From assembly GCF_009455685.1 (NCBI RefSeq), contig NZ_QPES01000002.1, positions 558,001 through 622,000 on the forward strand: a DNA stretch of 64,000 bases, in the 5' to 3' direction. The translations under genes were made by a program, and so were the position numbers. The stretch comes from Paraburkholderia hayleyella. Lineage in GTDB: Bacteria; Pseudomonadota; Gammaproteobacteria; Burkholderiales; Burkholderiaceae. The notes below the pieces were generated by a model. The model searched no databases. It saw only the letters and a list, made by a program, of their open reading frames with translations, and was not told the origin of the DNA. Below, piece after piece: positions 54,682 to 63,167 of this stretch (its first letter is position 1; every line of letters starts with the position of its first letter).

Positions 54682-56865
54682 TCAGCGCAAGGTGCTCATT
54701 ATGTGGTTCATATGATCTCTGACGTAACCTGGCACGCCTTTTCCATCCCGCTCGAAAATCAGGTCGGCTTCCGTGAACTGATAGTCACGTTGGCCAGGAA
54801 GCTTTCTGAGCCACTCGGCCGAATCCAGCAGCGTTGTCACGATGTCCTTCATCACCCCCACGTTGGCGGACCTGTGCGAACTCCCGCCATACACGACATG
54901 AAGTTTGGGTGGCAGATACGCCATCGAATACATCATCTCCAGCGCAACGCGCGTCACCTCCTTTGCCAGCCGATGGCTGCAGCCATGCAAATCGAGCCAC
55001 GCGCGTTCAGGAAACTCGGGGGCAACCAGATTCATGATCTGCCCCATCCGCCATATCGGCCCTTTGAATATATGAGGCCCGAATTCCACCGAGACTTGCG
55101 CCGCCAGCACTTGCAATCCGTGGCACGCCACGGGCGACTCGGAAAGCAGTTTCTCCATGCCAAACAGCGCATCCGCCACCACGATTTTCACAAACTCTAC
55201 GTTTTCGGCCACGACGACACGCCGCGTTAACACTTGCTTAATGAGTTCGTCCGCACCACTGGCCTGACCGCGTTTGCCAAAATATTGAAACAGCGCCATG
55301 ACGCCGCGCCAGTCGAGTTCGCCAGCGGGAATTTTTGCCGTCAGGCGCGACATCAGTGCCTGGACCAATGGACCGTCCTCCCACTCGCTCACGCCACTCA
55401 GCGCATAACGTATTTCATCGAGCGGCCACTGCGTCGTAGCGTCAAATTTCGACAGCAGCAAACGTAAAAAACGCTCGGCCATCGATGAGTCTTCGATACA
55501 ATTCAGCAAATTGATCAATGACGCGTGCTGCGGTACCGGCAAGCTCTCCATTCTGTCCAGTCTGAGCATGCTTTCGTTCAGCAGCGCGGCCAGTTCACTT
55601 GTCGCAAAAAATGGTTTGAGGTCTAACAGAATCCACGTTGTACTTTCTATATCCAGGTTTGTGTCCTGGATCGCTGCCCTGAACTTCGGTAGCAGTGCGC
55701 CGAGCAGCGCGCGTGTCTGAAGCGTATTGCCCATGGTCTTCACGCTCTTGAAAGCGTGCCATAGCTGGTGCAGGGCCCAGTCTCCGCTCGCCGCGATCTT
55801 CTGGATTAACGTCGCCAGCATGCGTGCCGTGGCTTGTGTCCCGGACATATTTCGTAAACCATTGAGGGCAAATGCCAGTGCCGCGGCGTTCCAGCCACGC
55901 CCCTGCTGGATCAGTGGAATCAGCCCCTCCAGTATCGATTCGGTCGCGGGCGTGGCGGGCATGCCACCCAGAGCGAACATGAGTTTGGAGATCTGAAACT
56001 CATTCATTGAATCAAAGCGCGCGATCTGCCTGCTCGTTTTTTTCAGAAAGATTTCGCTCTGAAGGGTATGCCCCCGCTCCCGGAAAAATTCACACGCTTT
56101 CCACAGAAGGTTCTGGTGCCAGTCGTTCAGATTGCGATACTGGTCATTCACCTGTAACAGCATGAGTTCTGCGGCTACCTCGTCGCCCCCCCCTTTCATC
56201 GCCTGCATCAACAAAGCGACATCTTTTGCAGCGGGGTGTGTTGCAGACAGGGTCAGGGTGAGCAAACGGCACACCATCTTTTGTACAACAGGACGCGCGA
56301 TCAGGGCGCTGAGATTTTGGCCAAGGCTCACCCGGGTTTCAGCTGAGAGCGAGCCCTCATGCAACTGGATCAAGGACGAGAGAGCGTCGAGGTATAGATC
56401 CGGGGTAGCGTTCGCCAACCGGCTGGCAAACCGCCCCATTTTTTGCGCCATATCATCCCATTCCGGGCCCGTCATCCTGGCTTCCAGGTCGGCAGAAAGC
56501 ATCTGGATGCGTGCATCCAATTGCTTTAGCTGGATTGGCGCAAGCACGATTTTATTGCTAGCACCATGGCAGACAGGCAGCCTGTCCAGGGCATCGAGCA
56601 GCGACTTCAATGTCAGTGAATTTTCTAGCAAGGCATTAAATTCACGGGAAACGTTTTCATTGAAGGCGCGGCGATTTTTTTCAGGCTGGCTGTTCTCCTG
56701 GCGGGTGTGCCGGTTATTCAAGGAAATGGAACCAGACGCATCATGATTTCTTGTGCGCGAGTGCAGGTTTGAACCCTGTTTTGAATCGGGATTTGTCGCC
56801 GCCCCAGGCAAATGAATCTTGCTCGTCGAGGCTATATGTTTTTTAATTAATTTATTCTGTGACAT
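54682..56865 (-). CDS. helical-repeat protein with C-terminal Smr domain (SKWP-like candidate effector)
   Basis: This 727-residue protein has three parts. Residues 1-70 are polar and disordered. From roughly 255 to 560 there are degenerate ~38-42-residue helical repeats of the form AALAFALNGLRNMSGTQATA, LHQLWHAFKSVKTMGNTLQT, IRYALSGVSEWEDGPLVQAL, each followed by L-x2-L-x3-I. The A-L-S/N-x-x-x-x-W/M pattern recalls SKWP/XopAD-type III effectors, and also OPR/PPR-like RNA-binding repeats. Residues ~622-690 form an Smr domain: AWLDLHGCSHRLAKEVTRVA and LHVVYGGSSHRSANVG, the DLHG and G-x-S/G-H motifs. Smr domains are often nucleases or ribosome-collision factors. The function may be RNA-directed or host-directed. 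The Smr call is firmer than the SKWP comparison. Confidence 0.65.
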   Translation of the reverse strand: MSQNKLIKKHIASTSKIHLPGAATNPDSKQGSNLHSRTRNHDASGSISLNNRHTRQENSQPEKNRRAFNENVSREFNALLENSLTLKSLLDALDRLPVCHGASNKIVLAPIQLKQLDARIQMLSADLEARMTGPEWDDMAQKMGRFASRLANATPDLYLDALSSLIQLHEGSLSAETRVSLGQNLSALIARPVVQKMVCRLLTLTLSATHPAAKDVALLMQAMKGGGDEVAAELMLLQVNDQYRNLNDWHQNLLWKACEFFRERGHTLQSEIFLKKTSRQIARFDSMNEFQISKLMFALGGMPATPATESILEGLIPLIQQGRGWNAAALAFALNGLRNMSGTQATARMLATLIQKIAASGDWALHQLWHAFKSVKTMGNTLQTRALLGALLPKFRAAIQDTNLDIESTTWILLDLKPFFATSELAALLNESMLRLDRMESLPVPQHASLINLLNCIEDSSMAERFLRLLLSKFDATTQWPLDEIRYALSGVSEWEDGPLVQALMSRLTAKIPAGELDWRGVMALFQYFGKRGQASGADELIKQVLTRRVVVAENVEFVKIVVADALFGMEKLLSESPVACHGLQVLAAQVSVEFGPHIFKGPIWRMGQIMNLVAPEFPERAWLDLHGCSHRLAKEVTRVALEMMYSMAYLPPKLHVVYGGSSHRSANVGVMKDIVTTLLDSAEWLRKLPGQRDYQFTEADLIFERDGKGVPGYVRDHMNHIMSTLR

Positions 56866-56895
56866 TATTCAATTTAATTTTATTTAGTTGAATAT

Positions 56896-56926
56896 GTTTT
56901 AATAAAAATTTAAATTTTATTAAAAC
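56896..56926. repeat. AT-rich inverted repeat upstream of the Smr-domain gene
   Basis: Arms gttttaataaaa and ttttattaaaac pair perfectly over 12 bp around a 7-base AT-only loop, about 30 bases before the start codon at 56865, in a strikingly AT-rich leader (56865-56940). It could be an operator or an mRNA structure affecting translation. Confidence 0.75.
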
Positions 56927-57144
56927 ATCCCTCAGATTTATTAAAAACAGCGCTTGTCCGCGACAGCCATCCAGAAACCGTGGTTTAAGTAACGCGCGCA
57001 ATTTGACCGTTCCCGTTAAGCAAAAGAAAAATGCAGCGGCACCTAAAAACCTCCTCTTTTGCATAAGCAGTCCCGGCTCACTCGCGTCCCTGGCCCGGAG
57101 TGCGTTACCCTTACGCCTTCGTCCGCCTCAACAGGATTGCAGTC

Positions 57145-57714
57145 ATGTTCAGCACCCCGTCATTACGCCCTACGCGTGATCTCTCGCCGTCTCTCGCGCA
57201 CCCGTCCCAGCGCCGTGCATGGCGCTTGCCTGCGCTGTTCTGCGCGCTGGCTCTCCTGCTAGGCGCCTGTGCCATGCCAACCCATTCCGATATGTCCGCG
57301 GCTGCTCCCGATCCCTTCAATCCGGCGGCCACCCAGTTACTCGATAACACCCGCTGGGAACTCACCCGCTGGCTGGAAGCCGATGGCAGCCTGCGCGAGG
57401 TGCCTCATGGCGATAATGGCGAGCCCGTGACGCTCGCGTTGTCCGTCGCGGAAGGCCAGCGCCGTGTCAGCGGCTTTTCGGGCTGCAACCGCTATATGGG
57501 AACGTACACGCTCAAGGATGGCAAGCTCTCGTTCGGGCCGCTCGCGGGCACCCGGATGGCCTGCTCCGGCACGCCAGGCAGCCGGCTCGAAGGGCCTTAT
57601 CTCGATGCGCTGGCGCATATCGCCCGCACCGGTGTGCAGATGCGTGAGCCGCAGCAGTTGCAACTGATCCTCGAAAACGGCGCAACCCTCACGTTCACGC
57701 GTCACGAACAATAA
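57145..57714 (+). CDS. META/HslJ-domain lipoprotein
   Basis: A 189-residue protein. A Lys/Arg-rich start leads to a signal peptide with lipobox (LFCALALLLGAC, lipidated Cys near residue 42). The mature part has the META domain signature: NTRWELTRWLEADG, VSGFSGCNRYMGTYTLKDGK, LSFGPLAGTRMACSGTP and LQLILENGATLTFTRHE. HslJ-type META lipoproteins sit in the outer membrane and are linked to heat or novobiocin stress in E. coli. I chose the ATG at 57145 with AGGA eight bases upstream rather than the ATG at 57100. Confidence 0.88.
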   Translation: MFSTPSLRPTRDLSPSLAHPSQRRAWRLPALFCALALLLGACAMPTHSDMSAAAPDPFNPAATQLLDNTRWELTRWLEADGSLREVPHGDNGEPVTLALSVAEGQRRVSGFSGCNRYMGTYTLKDGKLSFGPLAGTRMACSGTPGSRLEGPYLDALAHIARTGVQMREPQQLQLILENGATLTFTRHEQ

Positions 57715-57791
57715 AGGTCAAGAATCAACGCGCGCCAGGTATTCGCATCACGACGCATCACGACGCATCATGCGGGGCAACCCGGTGACGC

Positions 57792-60700
57792 GTGACGCGA
57801 ATGCCTCAGGCCGCAAGGCACTTTGCCTGTCATCCCGCTGCCGCCGCTTTGCCCGTCTTGCGCCTCGCCGCCATGGCGCGCGCGGCTGCAGCGGCCCTCT
57901 GCCGAAGCCTCTTGCTTCGCCGCTTTAAACCCGATGGCGGGTGTCGTCGCCTTTGCCGTCATTCGTTGATGTCTAGCTCTAGCATGCACACCGTTGTCTT
58001 CAACTGGTTCGGCGGGTCTGCCCTCTGGTTTATTCCTCTTTTCTGGCATCTGTTGCGCGCCGTGCTTCCAGGCGGCTCCGGGCTGCGCGGCCCTGGCACG
58101 ATCCGGCTGTGGCTGGGCTTTGCCGGTGTACTCAGCGCCAGTTGCACACTCGAAGCCGCCCTGATTTCGCGCGATGGCATCAACGGTTTTGGACAAGCGC
58201 TCGTTCACGGCTTCTCGCATCTGAGCGGCTCGACGGGCACTTCGCCTGGCGTGTGGCTCGGGGCGCTGCTCTTGCTGGCGCTGAGCCTGCCGTGGCTGCT
58301 AGGGTTTCGCTGGATTACGGTGGCGGCCTGGGCCGATGATGCCTTTGGTTTTGATCTGATGCCAGGCAGCCCCGCGAGGCGGGATGAAGCGGTACGCAGC
58401 CGTCATGCCAGCGAGGAGACGCCCGCCCCCTTTCCGCTCACGTCCGCCAAGACGCCTGCCAGCTTCTCATCGTTGCGCCCTGGCCGTCCGGCACGCCCCG
58501 TCGGCTGGCGGCCCAACCCGGCCACGACCACGCCGCGGACAGCCACGGTACCGGCCGCGCCCGTAGCGGCTTCTCATGCAACGTCTGCGAGCCGGCCAAT
58601 TGCTTCAGATGAGCCTGTTGTGCCTGCGGCTGCGGCTACGGCTACGGCAACACCTGGCCTGACCACGCCCGAGCAACGGCTCGCGCAACTGAAAGAGCGC
58701 AGCCTGGCTGCGGCCGATCACACCCGCGCCTCCCGGCCAGCGCCTGAATCCCCCCTCGCATGGGCTCCGTCTGAGCCGGTCGCGCCCGCTGGCTGGCTGC
58801 AAATCGCCGCCCGTGAGACACGTGATGAAGCACGCCGCGAACCGCTCGGACAAGCGAGCGCTGCCGCGAGGCGGACGCCGGATACCACGGGCGATAGCAG
58901 GCCGAACACGTCTGTTCATCCGCGCGCTGAGGCCACTGGCCGCCCTCTCGCCCAGGCTCCTGCGGCAGCCGCTCATTTCACCGTGGGGCGGCCTGAGCCG
59001 ATCGCGGTGGCTGCGGCGACGGCCAGTGTGCTCGCGGCGAACGCCGCCTCCAGAGGCGCCAGGCCACGGCCACCCGCCGCGCATTCGGCTCCCGCACCCC
59101 ACACGCGCTACACACCGCCAGCGGCCACGCCGGCATCGGGCTCAGTTGCCGCTTCAGGTGCCGCGCCCGGTGCCACCTCGAGCTCCACGCCGCGATACAC
59201 ACCAGGCACACCTACATCGCCAGCCGCGCCGCCCGCCAGGGCCCAGACAACGACGGCAGCAGCGCCTGCGCCCATACCCGCAGCGCCGCCTTCACGCAGC
59301 GTGATGCAGGCCCGGCTACGTAGCATCAAGGAAAACACCGCGCGCTGGACCACGCTGCTTCAGCCGTCACCGCACACTGTGACTGAGGCTGCTAGCGCCG
59401 CGCCTGATCAGCCGCTCGCCGCCGCTAGCGCCGCGCCAGCGCCTGACCATCCGGCCGCCACATTGCCGCCCACCTCGTTGGCAGCCGCGCCTGACACGCT
59501 AGCCCATTCATCCGCACCGGCCGCTCAGCAGACATGGGTTCCGCTCGCCGCCACCGCGCTTGATCGCGCGCAAACGCAAACACAAGCGCAAGCAGAATCC
59601 GCTGAATCCTCGCTAGTGCACGCCGATCTGGCGCCCAGCCTGCCCGCCTTCCTGGTACGGCAAGGGCAAGACACGGCCCGCGATGCGGCCACGATGCCGC
59701 TTGCGCAGCCTGAGCCTGCTGAGCCTGCTGAGCCTGCTGAGCCTGCTGAGCCTGCTGAGCCTGCTGAGCCTGCTGAGCCTGCTGAGCCTGCTGAGCCTGC
59801 TGAGCCTGTTGAGCCTGTTGAGCCTGTTGAGCCTGTTGAGCCTGTTGAGCCTGTTGAGCCTGTTGAGCCTGCTGAGCCTGCGGCAGCAGCGGCAAGCACA
59901 ACCGTCGCGCCCTGGGAAACTCCGCTCATCACCCCACCCGCACCCGCTAGCCTGACCGCCGCGCCCGAGCCGTCCTTTCCCGATGACGCCCTCACAGCCC
60001 CGCGCCTCGCGCCTCAGCCCGCTTCCGCCGCGCGGCCGTCCCCGCCGCGCGCCACGGCCGCCACCGATGCGTTCGAATTCCAGGCGCTCACCACCTCGCT
60101 GGTCGAACTGCCCCCTCCCGAGCTACTCGCACGCGCGGATCTCGATATCGAACCCGTCTCCGAAGACAAACTCCATGAAACCGGGCAACTCATCGAGCAG
60201 CGCCTGCAAGAATTCAAGGTGCCGGTCACCGTAGTGGGCGCCTCGGCCGGCCCGGTGATCACCCGCTTCGAAGTAGAGCCCGCGCTGGGCGTGCGTGGCA
60301 GCCAGATCGTCGGTCTGATGAAAGACCTCTCGCGCGGCCTCGGCCTGACGTCGATCCGCGTGGTCGAGACCATTCCGGGTAAAACCTGCATGGGGCTGGA
60401 ACTCCCCAATGCACAGCGCCAGACCATCCGCCTGTCGGAAATTCTCGAAGCCAGCGTCTACCAGCATTCGCACTCGTTGCTGACGCTGGCGCTGGGCAAG
60501 GACATCACCGGCCACCCGGTGGTCACCGATCTCGCCCGCGCGCCGCACATGCTGGTGGCAGGCACAACCGGCTCGGGCAAATCGGTGGCGATCAACGCCA
60601 TGATCGTGTCGCTGCTCTACAAGGCGACGCCCGAAGACGTGCGCCTCATCATGATCGACCCCAAGATGCTGGAACTCTCCGTGTACGAAGGGATTCCGCA

Positions 60701-61574
60701 TCTGCTCGCGCCGGTCGTCACCGACATGAAACTCGCCGCCAATGCGCTTAACTGGTGTGTCGGCGAAATGGAAAAGCGCTACCGCCTGATGTCGGCGGTG
60801 GGTGTGCGCAATCTGGCGGGCTTCAACCAGAAAGTGCGCGATGCGCAAGCCGCAGGACACAAGCTTGGCAACCCGTTCTCGCTCACGCCGGAAGCGCCCG
60901 AGCCGCTCGCCACGCTGCCGCTGATTGTCGTCATCATCGACGAGCTGGCTGACTTGATGATGGTGGCGGGCAAGAAGATCGAAGAACTGATCGCGCGTCT
61001 GGCGCAAAAGGCGCGTGCCGCGGGCATCCACCTGATTCTGGCGACGCAGCGGCCCTCGGTGGATGTGATCACCGGCCTGATCAAGGCCAATATCCCCACA
61101 CGCGTGGCGTTTCAGGTGTCATCGAAAATTGATTCGCGCACGATTCTCGACCAGATGGGTGCGGAGTCCTTGCTAGGTCAGGGCGACATGCTGTTCCTGC
61201 CACCGGGCACGGGTTACCCGCAGCGGGTCCATGGGGCCTTCGTCGCGGACGAGGAGGTGCATCGGGTCGTCGAATATCTGAAGCAGTTTGGCGAGCCGCA
61301 GTATGTGGAGGGCATCCTCGATGGCCCGGCTAGCGAAGCCGCCCAGGACCTCTTCGGCGAGGCGCCCGAGGCCGAGGCCGATCCGCTTTATGACGAGGCC
61401 GTGGCGTTTGTCGTGCGCACGCGGCGGGCCTCTATCTCGTCCGTGCAGCGGCAATTGCGCATCGGCTATAACCGCGCGGCGCGCCTCGTCGAACAGATGG
61501 AGGCCGCCGGGCTGGTGTCGGCGATGGGCGTCAATGGCAGCCGCGACGTGCTCGCGCCAGGGCCTGCTGAATAA
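57792..61574 (+). CDS. ftsK: FtsK/SpoIIIE DNA translocase
   Basis: Up to 1260 residues. An N-terminal membrane region has three clear helices (FNWFGGSALWFIPLFWHLL, RLWLGFAGVLSASCTLEAAL, GVWLGALLLLALSLPWLLGF) instead of the usual four; the first may be lost or lie in the A/L-rich start. A Pro/Ala-rich linker of ~500 residues includes an Glu-Pro-Ala/Val tract from a 9-bp repeat. The motor (~780-1180) has MLVAGTTGSGKSVAINAMIV (Walker A), RLIMIDPKMLELSVYEGIPH (Walker B) and GIHLILATQRPSVDVITGLI. A gamma winged helix (~1190-1255, SISSVQRQLRIGYNRAARLV) reads KOPS. FtsK clears chromosome dimers at the septum via XerCD. The start is uncertain; an internal ATG at 57969 is plausible. Confidence 0.93.
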   Translation: MTRMPQAARHFACHPAAAALPVLRLAAMARAAAAALCRSLLLRRFKPDGGCRRLCRHSLMSSSSMHTVVFNWFGGSALWFIPLFWHLLRAVLPGGSGLRGPGTIRLWLGFAGVLSASCTLEAALISRDGINGFGQALVHGFSHLSGSTGTSPGVWLGALLLLALSLPWLLGFRWITVAAWADDAFGFDLMPGSPARRDEAVRSRHASEETPAPFPLTSAKTPASFSSLRPGRPARPVGWRPNPATTTPRTATVPAAPVAASHATSASRPIASDEPVVPAAAATATATPGLTTPEQRLAQLKERSLAAADHTRASRPAPESPLAWAPSEPVAPAGWLQIAARETRDEARREPLGQASAAARRTPDTTGDSRPNTSVHPRAEATGRPLAQAPAAAAHFTVGRPEPIAVAAATASVLAANAASRGARPRPPAAHSAPAPHTRYTPPAATPASGSVAASGAAPGATSSSTPRYTPGTPTSPAAPPARAQTTTAAAPAPIPAAPPSRSVMQARLRSIKENTARWTTLLQPSPHTVTEAASAAPDQPLAAASAAPAPDHPAATLPPTSLAAAPDTLAHSSAPAAQQTWVPLAATALDRAQTQTQAQAESAESSLVHADLAPSLPAFLVRQGQDTARDAATMPLAQPEPAEPAEPAEPAEPAEPAEPAEPAEPAEPAEPVEPVEPVEPVEPVEPVEPVEPAEPAAAAASTTVAPWETPLITPPAPASLTAAPEPSFPDDALTAPRLAPQPASAARPSPPRATAATDAFEFQALTTSLVELPPPELLARADLDIEPVSEDKLHETGQLIEQRLQEFKVPVTVVGASAGPVITRFEVEPALGVRGSQIVGLMKDLSRGLGLTSIRVVETIPGKTCMGLELPNAQRQTIRLSEILEASVYQHSHSLLTLALGKDITGHPVVTDLARAPHMLVAGTTGSGKSVAINAMIVSLLYKATPEDVRLIMIDPKMLELSVYEGIPHLLAPVVTDMKLAANALNWCVGEMEKRYRLMSAVGVRNLAGFNQKVRDAQAAGHKLGNPFSLTPEAPEPLATLPLIVVIIDELADLMMVAGKKIEELIARLAQKARAAGIHLILATQRPSVDVITGLIKANIPTRVAFQVSSKIDSRTILDQMGAESLLGQGDMLFLPPGTGYPQRVHGAFVADEEVHRVVEYLKQFGEPQYVEGILDGPASEAAQDLFGEAPEAEADPLYDEAVAFVVRTRRASISSVQRQLRIGYNRAARLVEQMEAAGLVSAMGVNGSRDVLAPGPAE
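59712..59882. repeat. 19 x 9-bp tandem repeat in ftsK
   Basis: Nineteen units of gagcctgct (or gagcctgtt, final gagcctgcg) encode repeated Glu-Pro-Ala or Glu-Pro-Val in the linker. Frame-preserving; the central block of variant units shows a second expansion. Confidence 0.97.
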
Positions 61575-61643
61575 CGGCAGCCCTTGTTGAAGTGCAGCCT
61601 CGTGTATCTCGTGTATCGCGCTGGCACAAGGCGCTCTGAACTT

Positions 61644-61671
61644 GCCCGGCGTCCGCTACGGTACGCCGGGC
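61644..61671 (+). terminator. hairpin downstream of ftsK
   Basis: A 9-bp stem (gcccggcgt / acgccgggc) with a 10-base loop 70 bases after the ftsK stop. There is no T-run; weak terminator candidate. Confidence 0.35.
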
Positions 61672-61996
61672 TTGAAGCTAGCCGGAGCGCACGGCATGCC
61701 GTTTTTTCTCCGGGCGGCGTCCCCAGCCTGGCCGGACCTTTCCCGCTTCTGTCCTATCCTTTCTGAGCGCGGTGGAATTAGCTTAGCGTTCTTTCTTGTT
61801 TGTCGGCGGCCCGCCACCTCTCTATTCTTGACCTCCTGCTTGCAGCTTTGCAGCGAACGCCAGCGGCTTAGCCCTTCTGCTCACTACCCTCTGGCATCGC
61901 TCGCGCTGAACAGCACGGCAACAGGTTGCAACTTGGCAGCCCGTTGCCGGACGCGCTCCGCCACGGAGCTTTCAGACCTGCCCATGGAGTGTCATT
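61672..61996. other. intergenic region upstream of the LivK-like gene
   Basis: No gene is seen. A TTGACC at about 61828 could be a -35 box, but a matching -10 at 17 bases is not clear. The last bases hold GGAG seven bases before the TTG start of the binding-protein gene. Confidence 0.35.
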
Positions 61997-63154
61997 TTGA
62001 ATCGCCTTTTTTCGCTTTCGTCGGCAGCCGCGCTGCTGACACTTGGGTTCGGTTTCATCGTCTCGCCGGGCACCTTCGCCGCCAGCCCGGAGATCGTCAA
62101 GATCGGCTTTGCCGCCCCGCTCACCGGGTCGTCCGCCGCCGATGGCAAGGAGATGGAAAACGCTGTGCGCCTCGCCATCGATGACGCCAACCGCCGCGCG
62201 CCCCAACTTCATGGCCGGCCGGTCAAGTTCGAGATCGACGCCCAGGACGATCAGAGCGATCCGCGTATCGCTACCCAGATCGCCCAGCGTTTTGCCGATA
62301 CCGGCGTGGCGGGGGTCGTCGGCCACTTCAACACCAGTTGCAGCATCGCTGCGTCGAAAACCTACGCCAGCGCGAATCTCGCCGAGATCAGCCCCAGTTC
62401 GACCGGAGCGTCTTATACCCAGCAAGGCTATCCGACCACGTTCCGGGTCGTCGGCCAGGATGCCATCGCGGGTGAAACGTTGGGCCGTTATCTGCTCGAT
62501 TCGCTGGGGGCCAAACGGATTGCGATCATCGATGACCGGACCGATTTCGGCCAGGGCCTGGCGGACCGGGTCGAAGCCACGCTGCTCAAGCACAACGGCA
62601 AGATCGTCGCGCGTGAGTACGTCACCAACAAAACGATTGATTTCAGCGCGGTCCTGACCCGGATCCGCGGCACCCAGCCGGATGTCATTGTGTTTGGCGG
62701 CTTCGATGCTCAGGCCGCACAACTGGCGCGGCGCATGCGTAGCCTCGGAGTCAAGGCGACGCTGGTCGGTGAAGGCTTCAACAACAACATCTTTGTCGAT
62801 CTGGCGCGCGGCGATGGCGAAGGCACCATCACGATCCAGCCCGGGCTGCCTGCCGACAAGCTGCCTGCGAGCGATTTCGCCAGCCGCTACGAGACGCGCT
62901 TCAAAACCCGCCTGCAGGGCTTCCAGGGGCCCTACGCCTACGACGCCGCCACGGTGCTGCTCAACGCCGTGCTGGCAGCGGGTTCCGCCGAGCCCGCCAA
63001 AGTGCTCGCCGCCGTCAAGGCGACGAAGCTCAAAGGCGTGACCGGGCCGGTTGCATTCGATGCGCGAGGGGATCTGGCGAATTCGCCGTATTCGGTCTAT
63101 CGCCTGAACGGCAAGCGCTGGGATGGCATCAAGATTCTGAACGCGGCCCAGTGA
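61997..63154 (+). CDS. LivK-type periplasmic substrate-binding protein
   Basis: A 385-residue type I periplasmic binding protein for an ABC importer. A signal peptide (MNRLFSLSSAAALLTLGFGF) ends at about residue 29 (SPGTFAA). The mature start VKIGFAAPLTGSSAADGKEM is the family hallmark, followed by VVGHFNTSCSIAASKTYA, ISPSSTGASYTQQGYPTTFR and AIIDDRTDFGQGLADRVEAT. Ligands of this class are branched-chain or other amino acids, amides, urea or aromatic acids. The TTG start fits a GGAG site seven bases upstream. Thirteen bases later an amidase gene begins, so an amide-type substrate is possible. Permease and ATPase genes are not in the window. Confidence 0.9.
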   Translation: MNRLFSLSSAAALLTLGFGFIVSPGTFAASPEIVKIGFAAPLTGSSAADGKEMENAVRLAIDDANRRAPQLHGRPVKFEIDAQDDQSDPRIATQIAQRFADTGVAGVVGHFNTSCSIAASKTYASANLAEISPSSTGASYTQQGYPTTFRVVGQDAIAGETLGRYLLDSLGAKRIAIIDDRTDFGQGLADRVEATLLKHNGKIVAREYVTNKTIDFSAVLTRIRGTQPDVIVFGGFDAQAAQLARRMRSLGVKATLVGEGFNNNIFVDLARGDGEGTITIQPGLPADKLPASDFASRYETRFKTRLQGFQGPYAYDAATVLLNAVLAAGSAEPAKVLAAVKATKLKGVTGPVAFDARGDLANSPYSVYRLNGKRWDGIKILNAAQ

Positions 63155-63167
63155 CAAGCCCTCCATC

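Noticed and set aside
58605..59102. Long minus-strand frames inside the ftsK linker
   Set aside because: High-GC, Ala/Pro-rich coding sequence gives open frames on the opposite strand by codon bias; no motif supports them.
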